Assembly: GCF_009695585.1 (NCBI RefSeq) | Contig: NZ_VUNR01000022.1 | Coordinates: 1 to 49,008 of the forward strand | DNA from: Anaerovibrio slackiae | Lineage (GTDB): Bacteria; Bacillota; Negativicutes; Selenomonadales; Selenomonadaceae | DNA: 49,008 nt | Direction of reading: 5' to 3' | Shown here: piece after piece, positions 33,452 through 41,732 of the stretch | Position numbering within the stretch: position 1 is the stretch's first letter | Layout: every line of letters starts with the position of its first letter | Position numbers and translations under genes: made by a program | The notes under the pieces: model-generated | Database searches by the model: none | Seen by the model: only the letters and a program-made list of their open reading frames with translations | Told to the model about the DNA's origin: nothing

Positions 33452-33492
33452 TTTCCCTTCTCCTGTTTTTCCTGTCTGTTATCTATCTACCA

Positions 33493-34155
33493 TCATACCC
33501 TGCTGCAGCGGTCGATGATGGCCTGCACAACCTCATCAATCCCCATATTGCTGGTATCCAGCAGCTCTGCATCAGGTGCCTGCACCAGAGGGGAAATCTC
33601 CCGCTCGCTGTCTGCCTTGTCACGGGCGGCAATATCCTTTTGCAGCTCCTCCAGGCTTACATTGTATCCCTTTTCCTGCATTTCCTTGAAGCGGCGGCGT
33701 GCCCTTTCCTCAATGGATGCCGTCAGGAAAATCTTCACATTGGCATCAGGCAGCACGCTGGTGGCAATATCCCTGCCATCCATCAGCACGGAGCCCTTGG
33801 CTGCCATGCGCCGCTGCAGCTCCACCATCCTGCTGCGGACAGGCCCCAGGGCAGCCACCTGGGAAACGATGGCCGTCACCTCCGGGGTGCGGATTTCGCC
33901 GGTAACATCCGTGCCATCCACACTGACGGTAGTCTTGCCCTCCACATAGGCCAGTTCCACATGAACATCCTTCACCACATCCAAAATCAGCTCATCAGTC
34001 ACAGGCTGTTTTCTCTGCAAGGTCTTCCATGCCACCGCCCTGTACATGGCACCTGTGTCAATATAGGTGCAGCCAAGCTTCCTGGCTGCCAGCTGCGCTA
34101 CCGTGCTCTTGCCGGCTCCTGCCGGTCCATCTATTGCTACTACAAGATTTTTCAT
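33493..34155 (-). CDS. cmk: Cytidylate kinase
   Basis: 220 residues. P-loop DGPAGAGKSTVAQ, the CMP-binding DTGAMYRAVAW and MDGRDIATSVLPDA motifs, and the lid-region RARRRFKEM. Phosphorylates CMP and dCMP. Lies between aroA (24 bases) and plsC (41 bases) in a conserved Firmicute operon. Confidence 0.96.
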   Translation of the reverse strand: MKNLVVAIDGPAGAGKSTVAQLAARKLGCTYIDTGAMYRAVAWKTLQRKQPVTDELILDVVKDVHVELAYVEGKTTVSVDGTDVTGEIRTPEVTAIVSQVAALGPVRSRMVELQRRMAAKGSVLMDGRDIATSVLPDANVKIFLTASIEERARRRFKEMQEKGYNVSLEELQKDIAARDKADSEREISPLVQAPDAELLDTSNMGIDEVVQAIIDRCSRV

Positions 34156-34179
34156 ATTCTCTCAGTCTCCCCCACAAAA

Positions 34180-35481
34180 TTAGTACAGCCCTGCCATTTC
34201 CTCGTAGAAGGAAGGGTAGGAAATAGCCACGCAGTCAGGCTGCTCAATCTCCACGCCATTGCCAGCCATACCGGCAATAGCCAGTGTCATGGCAATGCGA
34301 TGGTCATCGTAGCTGAAGCAGGTTCCCTGCTGCCATACATTCTGGCTGCCACCCCGGATAATCAGCCCATCCTTCGTAGCCGTGATGCAGCTGCACAGCT
34401 TGTTGAACTGGTCGCTGATGGCCTGAATGCGGTCGGTTTCCTTGACACGCAGCTCCCCGGCACCAGTAATCACCGTCTCTCCCTCAGCAAACATGGCCGC
34501 CACCGTAATGGCAGGGATTTCATCCACCAGCCGCGGCATGATATCCGCCCCAAAGCTGGTGCCATGCAGGCTGGCGGAACGCACCAGGATATCTGCCACC
34601 GGCTCGCTGCCACTGCTACGCTCATTGGTCAGGGTAATATCCGCTCCCATATCATTCAGCACATCAAGAATGCCGGTACGGGTAGGATTGATGCCCACGT
34701 TCTTCAGCAGCAATTCACTGTCTGGAATCACCGAAGCTGCCACCAGCCAGAAGGCTGCGGAGCTGATATCCCCAGGCACCAGGATTTCCTCCGGGGCGGT
34801 CAGCTTGTCCTGGGCCTGAATGCTGATGGCAGTGCCCTCATAATCAAGCTTCACTCCGAAGGACTCCAGCATCAGCTCCGTATGGTTGCGGGACTGATAG
34901 GGCTCCACCACTGTCGTGGTTCCCTCGGCAAAAAGCCCTGCCAAAAGGATTGCCGACTTCACCTGGGCACTTGCCACCGGCATATCGTAGGTAAAGCCCT
35001 GCAATTTTTTGCCGGCAGGGACTACCGTAATAGGCAGCTTGGTATTCCCTGCCCTGCCCACGATATGGGCCCCCATCTGGCTGAGAGGCTTGATTACCCT
35101 GCCCATAGGCCGCTTGTGCAGGGAGCTGTCACCGGTAAAGACAGACACGAAATCCTGTGGTGCCAGCATGCCCATCATCAGGCGCAAAGTAGTGCCTGAG
35201 TTGCCTGCATCCAGCAGGGTTTCCGGCTCCTTCAGGCCGTGCAGGCCGTTGCCTGTCACCACCAGCTCCGTAGGGCTGAGCATCTCCACCTTTGCCCCCA
35301 GGCTGCGCATTACGCCTACCGTGGAAAGGCAGTCTGCCGAGGGCAGGAAATTGGTAATGCGCACCGGCGTATCCCCCAGTGCCGAAAACATCACGCTGCG
35401 ATGGGAAACGGACTTATCCCCAGGTATGACCAGCTCTCCCCGCAATCCCTTTTTTATCTTTTCAACCACTCTGTTAGCCAT
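34180..35481 (-). CDS. aroA: 3-phosphoshikimate 1-carboxyvinyltransferase (EPSP synthase)
   Basis: 433 residues with the family signatures PGDKSVSHRSVMF, LDAGNSGTTLRLMMGML and RVKETDRIQAI. The phosphoenolpyruvate-binding region is NSGTTLR, where class I enzymes have NAGTAMR, so it is a class II-type sequence. It acts in the shikimate pathway to aromatic amino acids. The start at 35481 is set by GGGAGG seven bases upstream. Confidence 0.95.
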   Translation of the reverse strand: MANRVVEKIKKGLRGELVIPGDKSVSHRSVMFSALGDTPVRITNFLPSADCLSTVGVMRSLGAKVEMLSPTELVVTGNGLHGLKEPETLLDAGNSGTTLRLMMGMLAPQDFVSVFTGDSSLHKRPMGRVIKPLSQMGAHIVGRAGNTKLPITVVPAGKKLQGFTYDMPVASAQVKSAILLAGLFAEGTTTVVEPYQSRNHTELMLESFGVKLDYEGTAISIQAQDKLTAPEEILVPGDISSAAFWLVAASVIPDSELLLKNVGINPTRTGILDVLNDMGADITLTNERSSGSEPVADILVRSASLHGTSFGADIMPRLVDEIPAITVAAMFAEGETVITGAGELRVKETDRIQAISDQFNKLCSCITATKDGLIIRGGSQNVWQQGTCFSYDDHRIAMTLAIAGMAGNGVEIEQPDCVAISYPSFYEEMAGLY

Positions 35482-35566
35482 GTACAGGCCTCCCATTCAT
35501 TTTTATGTATATTGTGCATTTATGCCTTTTATGTTGCCACATAAAAAATATATATCAGTAACTGTA

Positions 35567-36886
35567 TCAGCTGTTCCAGACGCTCCAGCAGCCTGCCGCC
35601 GCCCCCATGGAAAATGCCGCCTGCAGGTTAAATCCGCCGGTGTAGCCGTCCACATCCGCTACTTCACCGGCAAAGTACAGCCCCTTTACCAGCTTGGACT
35701 CCATGGTCTTGGGATTGATTTCCTTCACATCCACGCCGCCTGCCGTGACAATAGCCTCGGCAATCGGCCTGGTGCCGGAAATCACCATGCTGAGCCCCTT
35801 GAGAACCTGCGCCAGCCTGTGGCGTTCCTCCCGGGTGACGGTATTCACCATCCGCTCCGGCTCAAGATAGGCCGCATCCAGCACCGGCTCAATCAGCCGC
35901 CCCGGCAGGAGATCCTTCATGCCATTCTTGATTTCCTTGCGCTGATATTTCTCAAAATCACGCAAAAGCCGTGCATCCAGCTGCTCAAGGCTCAGGGCAG
36001 GCTTCAAATCTATCTCCAGCTCCAGGAAGCTGCCAGCCTCCAAAAGCTGTGCCGCCTGACGGCTCAGGGACAGGATAATAGGGCCGCTGACGCCAAAATG
36101 GGTAAACAGCATCTCCCCGAACATCTCCCCGGCCTTTTTGCCATCGGCAAGGAGCGTAGCACGCACATTCCGAAGTGCCAGCCCCTGCAGCTCCTTCACC
36201 CAGTCATCCTCTGCCTCCAGGGGTACCAATGCCGGAAGGGGCTTCACCACATGGTGTCCTGCCTCCGCCGCCCAGCGGTAGCCATCCCCGGTAGAGCCTG
36301 TCCCCGGATAGGAAGCTCCCCCGGTGGCCACAATCACCGCCCTGCCGTGGTACTGGCTGCCATCAGCCGTCCTGACGCCCTTGACACAAGCTTCCCCTTT
36401 GGCACCAGCCTCCAGCAAAAGCCCTGCCACCCTGGCATCAGTAACCAGCCTGATGCCCAGCTCGTGCAGCCGCAGCACCATGGCATCCACCACGTCGGCA
36501 GCCCTGTCGCTGACAGGAAAAACCCTGCCGCCCCGCTCCACCTTCACGGGAACGCCCAGCCCCTGAAAGAACAGCTGCACATCCTCATTGTCATAGGACT
36601 TCAGGCAGCTATGCAGAAACTTGCCGTTGCCGGGAATATTCTTAATCAGCTCCTGCTTTTCCGCCACATTGGTAATATTGCAGCGCCCCTTGCCGGTAAT
36701 CAGCATCTTCTTGCCAGCTCTCGGCATCTTCTCCAAAAGGGTAACAGCTGCACCGTTTTCCGCTGCCTTGATAGCCGCCATCATACCGGCAGGGCCTGCC
36801 CCTACCACAACTACGGTATCCGTATTTTCCACATTATCTGCACTATCTATGCTATCCATATCATCCATATTATCCATGCGATTCAT
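35567..36886 (-). CDS. NAD(P)/FAD-dependent oxidoreductase, BaiN/HI0933 family
   Basis: 439 residues with an FAD-binding dinucleotide fold (VVVVGAGPAGMMAAIKAAENG, about residues 25-45), the family segment GKGRCNITN, and the C-terminal GGVDVKEINPKTMESKLVKGLYFAGEVADVDGYTGGFNLQ. Physiological substrate uncertain; relatives include a bile-acid flavoprotein and broad ene-reductase-like enzymes. The ATG at 36886 has AAGGAG ten bases upstream within the end of rluB. Before the FAD fold it carries a 21-residue stretch of seven x-D-x tripeptides encoded by degenerate 9-base repeats, unusual for this family. Confidence 0.88.
   Translation of the reverse strand: MNRMDNMDDMDSIDSADNVENTDTVVVVGAGPAGMMAAIKAAENGAAVTLLEKMPRAGKKMLITGKGRCNITNVAEKQELIKNIPGNGKFLHSCLKSYDNEDVQLFFQGLGVPVKVERGGRVFPVSDRAADVVDAMVLRLHELGIRLVTDARVAGLLLEAGAKGEACVKGVRTADGSQYHGRAVIVATGGASYPGTGSTGDGYRWAAEAGHHVVKPLPALVPLEAEDDWVKELQGLALRNVRATLLADGKKAGEMFGEMLFTHFGVSGPIILSLSRQAAQLLEAGSFLELEIDLKPALSLEQLDARLLRDFEKYQRKEIKNGMKDLLPGRLIEPVLDAAYLEPERMVNTVTREERHRLAQVLKGLSMVISGTRPIAEAIVTAGGVDVKEINPKTMESKLVKGLYFAGEVADVDGYTGGFNLQAAFSMGAAAGCWSVWNS
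36815..36877 (-). repeat. Seven degenerate 9-bp repeats in the BaiN-like gene
   Basis: The codons just after the start form seven 9-base units: ATGGATAAT, ATGGATGAT, ATGGATAGC, ATAGATAGT, GCAGATAAT, GTGGAAAAT and ACGGATACC, translated as MDN-MDD-MDS-IDS-ADN-VEN-TDT. Divergence increases toward the enzyme's core. This looks like expansion of a short tandem repeat at the N-terminus. Confidence 0.85.
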
Positions 36887-36890
36887 CAGG

Positions 36891-37655
36891 CTACGACTCC
36901 TTGCGCGCATTTCCAGCCGGTTTCCCTGCCGCTGTTCCTGCTATTTTCTTCAGACGGGCAACTTCCTCACCTGTGAGGCTGCGGTAGCCGCCTCTTGGCA
37001 CACCTTCAAGGGTAAGCCCGGCAAAGGCAACCCGCTTCAGCTCCTGCACCCTGTGCCCGATAGCCTGCAGCATCCGGCGCACCTGACGGTTGCGCCCCTC
37101 ATGGATGGTGAGCTGCACCCTGCACCAGCTGCCGTTATCAGCACGCTCCAAAAGCTTTGCCCTGGCCGGGGCAGTCATGCCGTCCTCCAGCATGATACCC
37201 CGGCAAAGCTTCTTGATATCCTCCCCGGTCACCACGCCCTGTGCCTTGGCAATATAGGTTTTTTCTATCTCATACCGGGGATGCAGGAGGCCGTTCATCA
37301 AATCACCGTCATTGGTCAGGAGCAGCAGCCCTTCCGTATCATAGTCCAGCCTGCCTACAGGATAGATATACTCCTCTACCTCCGGCAGGAGGTCAATCAC
37401 CGTGCGACGCCCCCTATCATCCCTGACGGCAGAGATGCAGCGTTTCGGCTTGTTCAGCAAAAAATACAGCTTCTCCTTCGGTGCGCTGATATTCACCCCG
37501 TCAATGGCAATAACATCCTGCTCCCCATCTGCCTGAGTGCCCAGCTCCGTGACCACCCTGCCATTCAGGGTAACCCTGCCAGCCAGAATCAGCCGCTCCG
37601 CCTCCCGGCGTGAAGCCGCCCCTGCCTTGCTGATGATTTTCTGCAAACGCTCCAT
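36891..37655 (-). CDS. rluB: RsuA/RluB family rRNA pseudouridine synthase
   Basis: 254 residues: an N-terminal S4 RNA-binding domain (about 1-60, MERLQKIISKAGAASRREAE) and the catalytic domain with the aspartate in VGRLDYDTEGLLLLTNDG and the C-terminal RNRQVRRMLQAIGH motif. It converts uridine to pseudouridine in 23S rRNA (RluB position likely, RsuA possible). A basic tail (GKPAGNARKES) follows. The end overlaps the ribosome site of the next gene. Confidence 0.92.
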   Translation of the reverse strand: MERLQKIISKAGAASRREAERLILAGRVTLNGRVVTELGTQADGEQDVIAIDGVNISAPKEKLYFLLNKPKRCISAVRDDRGRRTVIDLLPEVEEYIYPVGRLDYDTEGLLLLTNDGDLMNGLLHPRYEIEKTYIAKAQGVVTGEDIKKLCRGIMLEDGMTAPARAKLLERADNGSWCRVQLTIHEGRNRQVRRMLQAIGHRVQELKRVAFAGLTLEGVPRGGYRSLTGEEVARLKKIAGTAAGKPAGNARKES

Positions 37656-37725
37656 TACATCCCCTCACATAACTCTGTTCTTCATCTGCACCCTGCCAAA
37701 TATCAGGCAGGATACAGCAAATTTC

Positions 37726-38148
37726 TCAGCTAAAAAAGTTATACAGCATATAGGCTATAGCAGCCGCAATGACACCCACTGCCACGATGGGAAAGGCCAC
37801 AAAAATCAGGAACCAGATGACAGCCGCTGCCACCAGGGCACCGATTATCCTGTATTTCCACTTCTGCCAGGTTGTCAATCCCTGCCCCATGCCAAAGGTA
37901 TACACCCTTGGGCCGCGGCTGCCGCCATAGCTCCTGAAATTCTGGCGGAAATCCTGGCTGCGATGGCTGTTATCCTCATATGCCTCGTTAAAGGTCTCAG
38001 GACGGCTGCTGCCAGCCTGCTTGCTGCCTGCACCATTGCCGGTGCTTTCCTCATAGCTGCAATCCTCTATGGTAATATCGTCGTATTCCAGCCTTTCCTG
38101 CCGTGTCATCACACGGACTATCTCGCCATCTTCTCGTTTTTCTTCCAT
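37726..38148 (-). CDS. Small membrane protein of unknown function
   Basis: 140 residues. A charged, probably disordered N-terminal half (with EERRED-like and serine/glycine-rich segments) and two C-terminal membrane helices (about 95-113 and 116-137, rich in A, V and I). I recognise no family. It lies between folK and rluB in the same orientation, with AGGTG upstream of the ATG. The short gaps suggest cotranscription. Confidence 0.65.
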   Translation of the reverse strand: MEEKREDGEIVRVMTRQERLEYDDITIEDCSYEESTGNGAGSKQAGSSRPETFNEAYEDNSHRSQDFRQNFRSYGGSRGPRVYTFGMGQGLTTWQKWKYRIIGALVAAAVIWFLIFVAFPIVAVGVIAAAIAYMLYNFFS

Positions 38149-38186
38149 GAAAATACACCTCTTTTCACTCTGCTGTTCCTGTTCTG

Positions 38187-38681
38187 CTATGCTTTCCCTG
38201 CTTTTACGATGCTGAACCTGTCGTCGAGCCTGTCACGGCACTGAACCGCCGTCATCCCGTTGGCCAGCACCAGCTCCGGGGCAATCTCCGCCAGGGGAAC
38301 CAGCACAAAGGAACGCTCCAGCATATAGGGATGGGGCAACACCAGCTCAGCCTCCGCCAGCTGTACCCCCGGAATGTACAAGAGGTCGATATCAATCGTC
38401 CTCGCCCCCCAGTGTTCATGCCGCACCCTGCCCAGCTTCTTTTCAATCTGCTGACATGCCGTCAGAAGCTCCACCGGCGCAAGGACTGTCTCCACAGCCG
38501 CTGCGCCATTGATAAAGGGCGGCTGGTCCAGCTTGCCCCAGGGCGGAGTTTCATACATAGAAGATACACATTTCACATGAATTTTTTCTGTATTATCCAG
38601 CATTTCCACAGCCTGCCGGATAGTGCCCAGCCTGTCCCCCAGATTTGCCCCCAGGCTGAGATAGCAAATATATTTTTCCAT
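38187..38681 (-). CDS. folK: 2-amino-4-hydroxy-6-hydroxymethyldihydropteridine pyrophosphokinase
   Basis: 164 residues with the HPPK signatures LSLGANLGDR at the start, ETPPWG in the middle, and RTIDIDLLYI followed by PHPYMLERSFVLVPLAEIAP. Activates the pterin for FolP. Follows folB by 24 bases on the minus strand. Confidence 0.95.
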   Translation of the reverse strand: MEKYICYLSLGANLGDRLGTIRQAVEMLDNTEKIHVKCVSSMYETPPWGKLDQPPFINGAAAVETVLAPVELLTACQQIEKKLGRVRHEHWGARTIDIDLLYIPGVQLAEAELVLPHPYMLERSFVLVPLAEIAPELVLANGMTAVQCRDRLDDRFSIVKAGKA

Positions 38682-38705
38682 ATTATCTCTACTATCTTTT
38701 ATCCA

Positions 38706-39065
38706 TTATCTTTCCAAGGTCACGGACACATCCCGGAAAACGCCTGCCACCGGCGCCCCCGGCTTGTGCACGGTAATCGTGATATGCTCCAGCATGCTGT
38801 ACTTTGTCCACAGCATACTGACAATCAGCTCCGCCAATGCCTCTATGGTCTTCATCGGCTTGTGGGCATCCTCCACCAGCTCCCTGACCTCCTGATATAC
38901 CTCCGCATAATTGATAGTGGCATTCAGGTCATCATTGAGCCCTGCCTGATGAAGGTCCAGCTCCAGCACCAAATCCACCACGAAACGCTGCCCCAGCTTG
39001 TTTTCCTCAGGCAGCACGCCATGATAGCCAAAAAATTCCATCCCCGTCAGAGTAATCCTGTCCAT
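38706..39065 (-). CDS. folB: Dihydroneopterin aldolase
   Basis: 119 residues with the FolB signatures GMEFFGYHGVLPEENKLGQRF near the start, the NYAEVYQEV segment and a C-terminal HKPGAPVAGVFRDVSV. The catalytic glutamate of HGVLPEE is present. The start at 39065 has GAGGG eight bases upstream. Upstream in-frame ATG/GTG codons would give an unneeded 39-residue extension. Confidence 0.94.
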   Translation of the reverse strand: MDRITLTGMEFFGYHGVLPEENKLGQRFVVDLVLELDLHQAGLNDDLNATINYAEVYQEVRELVEDAHKPMKTIEALAELIVSMLWTKYSMLEHITITVHKPGAPVAGVFRDVSVTLER

Positions 39066-39147
39066 TTCCAATCCCTCACATATCCGTGTATTATCAGCTC
39101 TTGCCGCTGCCCCATATCCACCTTGGCAACTGCCCAATAGCCGTATC

Positions 39148-40026
39148 TTATCCCTTGCGGCTGCCGGCTGCCAGAATGGCATCCGTTATTTTGCACATCC
39201 TGCTGATAGGCAGCACATCATGGACACGCATGATTTCACAGCCCTTGGTAATCCCCAGCACGCAGGTGGCCCCGGTAGGCTCCATGCGCTCATCCACCGG
39301 CAAATCCAGGGTATTGCCAATAAAGCTCTTGCGGCTGGTGCCCAGCAGCACAGGATACCGCCTGCCGTCAAACTGCTTCAGCTCCTGCAAGCGGTTCATC
39401 ACCTCAAGATTGCCCTCCACAGTCTTGCCAAAGCCGATGCCCGGGTCCAGAATCAGCTTGTCAAGGTCAATACCGGCCTTGTCCGCTATCTCAATGGATT
39501 TCAGGAAAAATGACCGCATGCTGTCAATAATATCACCCTTGTACTCCTTGGAATTGCGGTTGTGCATTACCACCACCGGCAAATCATACCGGGCAGCCAC
39601 CTTTGCCATTTCCCCCGGTTCTTCCTCATACTGAAGGCCCCAGATATCATTCAGGATATGCACACCATGCTCTGCTGCAAAGGCTGCCGTTTCCGCCTTG
39701 AAGGTATCAATGGAAACCGGCACCGGGCATGCCGGAACCACCGCCTCAAGAAACGGCTTCAGCCTTTCTATCTCATCCTTGGCAGACATGGTCACAAAGC
39801 CAGGACGGCTGGACTCGGCACCTATATCGATAATATCGGCACCATTGACCACCATCTCCAGCATGTGCTGCACAGCTTTGTCCACGCTGTTCCACTTGCC
39901 GCCATCAGAAAAAGAGTCCGGGGTTACGTTCAATATGCCCATAATCAGGGTTCTGCCGCCAATTTCCAGCTCCTTGCCATCCTGCCATGTATACTTCCTA
40001 TCTGCTTCACGCAGTACATTTGCCAT
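39148..40026 (-). CDS. folP: Dihydropteroate synthase
   Basis: 292 residues with the DHPS landmarks MGILNVTPDSFSDGG, DIGAESSRPG (the sulfonamide-binding region), ILDPGIGFGKT and LLGTSRKSFIG. Couples the FolK product with p-aminobenzoate. The start at 40026 has AAGGAA nine bases upstream; a GTG three codons earlier directly abuts that site. It lies between folE and folB. Confidence 0.95.
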   Translation of the reverse strand: MANVLREADRKYTWQDGKELEIGGRTLIMGILNVTPDSFSDGGKWNSVDKAVQHMLEMVVNGADIIDIGAESSRPGFVTMSAKDEIERLKPFLEAVVPACPVPVSIDTFKAETAAFAAEHGVHILNDIWGLQYEEEPGEMAKVAARYDLPVVVMHNRNSKEYKGDIIDSMRSFFLKSIEIADKAGIDLDKLILDPGIGFGKTVEGNLEVMNRLQELKQFDGRRYPVLLGTSRKSFIGNTLDLPVDERMEPTGATCVLGITKGCEIMRVHDVLPISRMCKITDAILAAGSRKG

Positions 40027-40071
40027 CTTTGCCACTTCCTTATGCTTCCTTATACATCCTTAATTCTGCCT

Positions 40072-40638
40072 TTATTCGCCCTTGTTCCAGCCCAGCAGGT
40101 TCCAGGCCTGGCTGTACATGCTGCTGTCATTGTCAAAGCACCCTCGGCATGCCGAGGTAATCGTGGAGGTGCCGTTGGCCAGGTCACCACGCATAGTCAT
40201 GCACAGCTGCTGAGCTTCCGCTATGACCAGCACGCCCTCTGCCTGCAAGCCATCCATAACCGCCTCTGCCAGCTGCTCTGTCATGCGCTCCTGCAGCTGG
40301 GGGCGATGGGACACCATATCCACCAGCTTGGTGAACTTGCCAAAGCCTGCCACCATGCCGCCTTGCGGCTTGTAGGCGATGGACACCCTGCCAAAAAACG
40401 GCACCAGATGATGCTCGCACATGGAGTAAAAAGGTATATCCTTTACTGCCACAATGCCGTCATTCTCACTCTGGAAAAGCTCTCCCCACACATCTGCGGT
40501 ATCCTTCCCCAGGCCACTGAACAGGTAGCCGTACATCTCCGCTACCCGTGCCGGTGTCTTCTCCATATCCAGCTGCTGCAAATCCAGTCCCAATGCCTCC
40601 AAAAAATCCCTCATGGCACTTACAGCCTTTTCATTCAT
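40072..40638 (-). CDS. folE: GTP cyclohydrolase I
   Basis: 188 residues with the zinc- and substrate-site motif MCEHHLVPFFGRVSIAY and the TSACRGCF end-region. It opens GTP to dihydroneopterin triphosphate, feeding both folate (folB/K/P here) and queuosine precursors (queA/queH next to it). The start at 40638 has AGGAGAG eight bases upstream inside the queA end; a GTG three codons earlier abuts that site. Confidence 0.95.
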   Translation of the reverse strand: MNEKAVSAMRDFLEALGLDLQQLDMEKTPARVAEMYGYLFSGLGKDTADVWGELFQSENDGIVAVKDIPFYSMCEHHLVPFFGRVSIAYKPQGGMVAGFGKFTKLVDMVSHRPQLQERMTEQLAEAVMDGLQAEGVLVIAEAQQLCMTMRGDLANGTSTITSACRGCFDNDSSMYSQAWNLLGWNKGE

Positions 40639-40643
40639 CTCTA

Positions 40644-41678
40644 TCACTCTCCAGGACGCCTAATCAGCATTGCATCACCAAAAGAAAAGAAGCGGTATTT
40701 CTCCTGCACGGCAGTCTCATACGCCTTCAGCACAAATTCCCTGCCTGCAAAGGCACTTATCAGCATAATAAGCGTAGACTTGGGCAGATGGAAATTAGTC
40801 ACAATCCCATCCACCAGCTTGAACTCATAGCCGGGATAAATAAAAATATCCGTCCAGCCGGACTTGCCGCTGATCCTGCCAACCCCATCAGCTGCCGACT
40901 CCAGGGTGCGGATAGAGGTAGTGCCCACGGCAATCACCCGCTTTCCGGCAGCCTTGGTACGCAAAATCAGGTCTGCCGTCTCCTGGGAAATGCTGTAATA
41001 CTCCTTGTGCATCACATGCTCCTCAATGTTTTCCACATTGACGGGGCGGAAGGTTCCCAGCCCCACATGCAGGGTAACAAAGCCCAGGTTGACACCGTAT
41101 TCACGCAGCTCCGCCAGCTGCTCCTTCGTAAAATGCAGCCCTGCCGTAGGAGCTGCCGCCGAGCCCTGCTCCCGGGAGTATACCGTCTGATACCTTTCCT
41201 TGTCCGCCAGCTTTTCATGGATATAAGGCGGCAGGGGCGTTTCCCCCAGCCTGTCCAGAATTTCCTCAAAAATTCCCTCATACTGGAATTTCACAATGCG
41301 GCCGCCAAAATCCGTATGGTCAGTCACCGTGCAGGCCAGCTCATCGCTGAACCTGACCACCTGCCCTATCTGTGCCTTGCGCCCCGGCTTCACCAGGGTT
41401 TCCCAGGTATCGCCATCAATGCGCCTGAGCAAAAAGACCTCCACCTTGCCGCCGGTGCCGTCACGCCAGCCCAGCAGCCTGGCAGGCATCACCCGGGTAT
41501 CATTCATAATCAGGGTATCCCCTGGCTCAAGATATTCCTTCAGGTCATAAAAATGACGATGCTCGATAGTCTTCTCCACCGGGTCCAGCACCATCAGCCG
41601 GGAAGAATTTCTCGGCTCCACAGGTGTCTGGGCAATCAGCTCCTCCGGCAGATTATAGTCAAACTCTGATAATTGCAT
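40644..41678 (-). CDS. queA: S-adenosylmethionine:tRNA ribosyltransferase-isomerase
   Basis: 344 residues with the QueA landmarks [30 protein letters not shown], the PTAGLHFT motif and [19 protein letters not shown]. It builds epoxyqueuosine on tRNA. The gene cluster also contains queH (epoxyqueuosine reductase) two genes upstream, so the last two steps of queuosine synthesis are encoded together, and folE next door makes the pterin precursor pool. GGAGAG six bases before the ATG. Confidence 0.96.
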   Translation of the reverse strand: MQLSEFDYNLPEELIAQTPVEPRNSSRLMVLDPVEKTIEHRHFYDLKEYLEPGDTLIMNDTRVMPARLLGWRDGTGGKVEVFLLRRIDGDTWETLVKPGRKAQIGQVVRFSDELACTVTDHTDFGGRIVKFQYEGIFEEILDRLGETPLPPYIHEKLADKERYQTVYSREQGSAAAPTAGLHFTKEQLAELREYGVNLGFVTLHVGLGTFRPVNVENIEEHVMHKEYYSISQETADLILRTKAAGKRVIAVGTTSIRTLESAADGVGRISGKSGWTDIFIYPGYEFKLVDGIVTNFHLPKSTLIMLISAFAGREFVLKAYETAVQEKYRFFSFGDAMLIRRPGE

Positions 41679-41732
41679 TACATGCTCTCCAAATTAAAAC
41701 GTTCACAACCAACAAACCGACAAATTAATAAA

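Noticed and set aside
33640..35199. 519-codon plus-strand open frame
   Set aside because: It is antisense to cmk and aroA, both intact and unmistakable; the long frame reflects codon bias of the real genes.
35527..35546. Perfect 8-base hairpin TTTTATGT/ACATAAAA between the BaiN-like gene and aroA
   Set aside because: It is very AT-rich with no T-run after it on the minus strand, so it is neither a convincing terminator nor a clear operator.
37692..37711. CCTGCC/GGCAGG hairpin after rluB
   Set aside because: Short stem without a T-run; the downstream genes are co-oriented and closely spaced.
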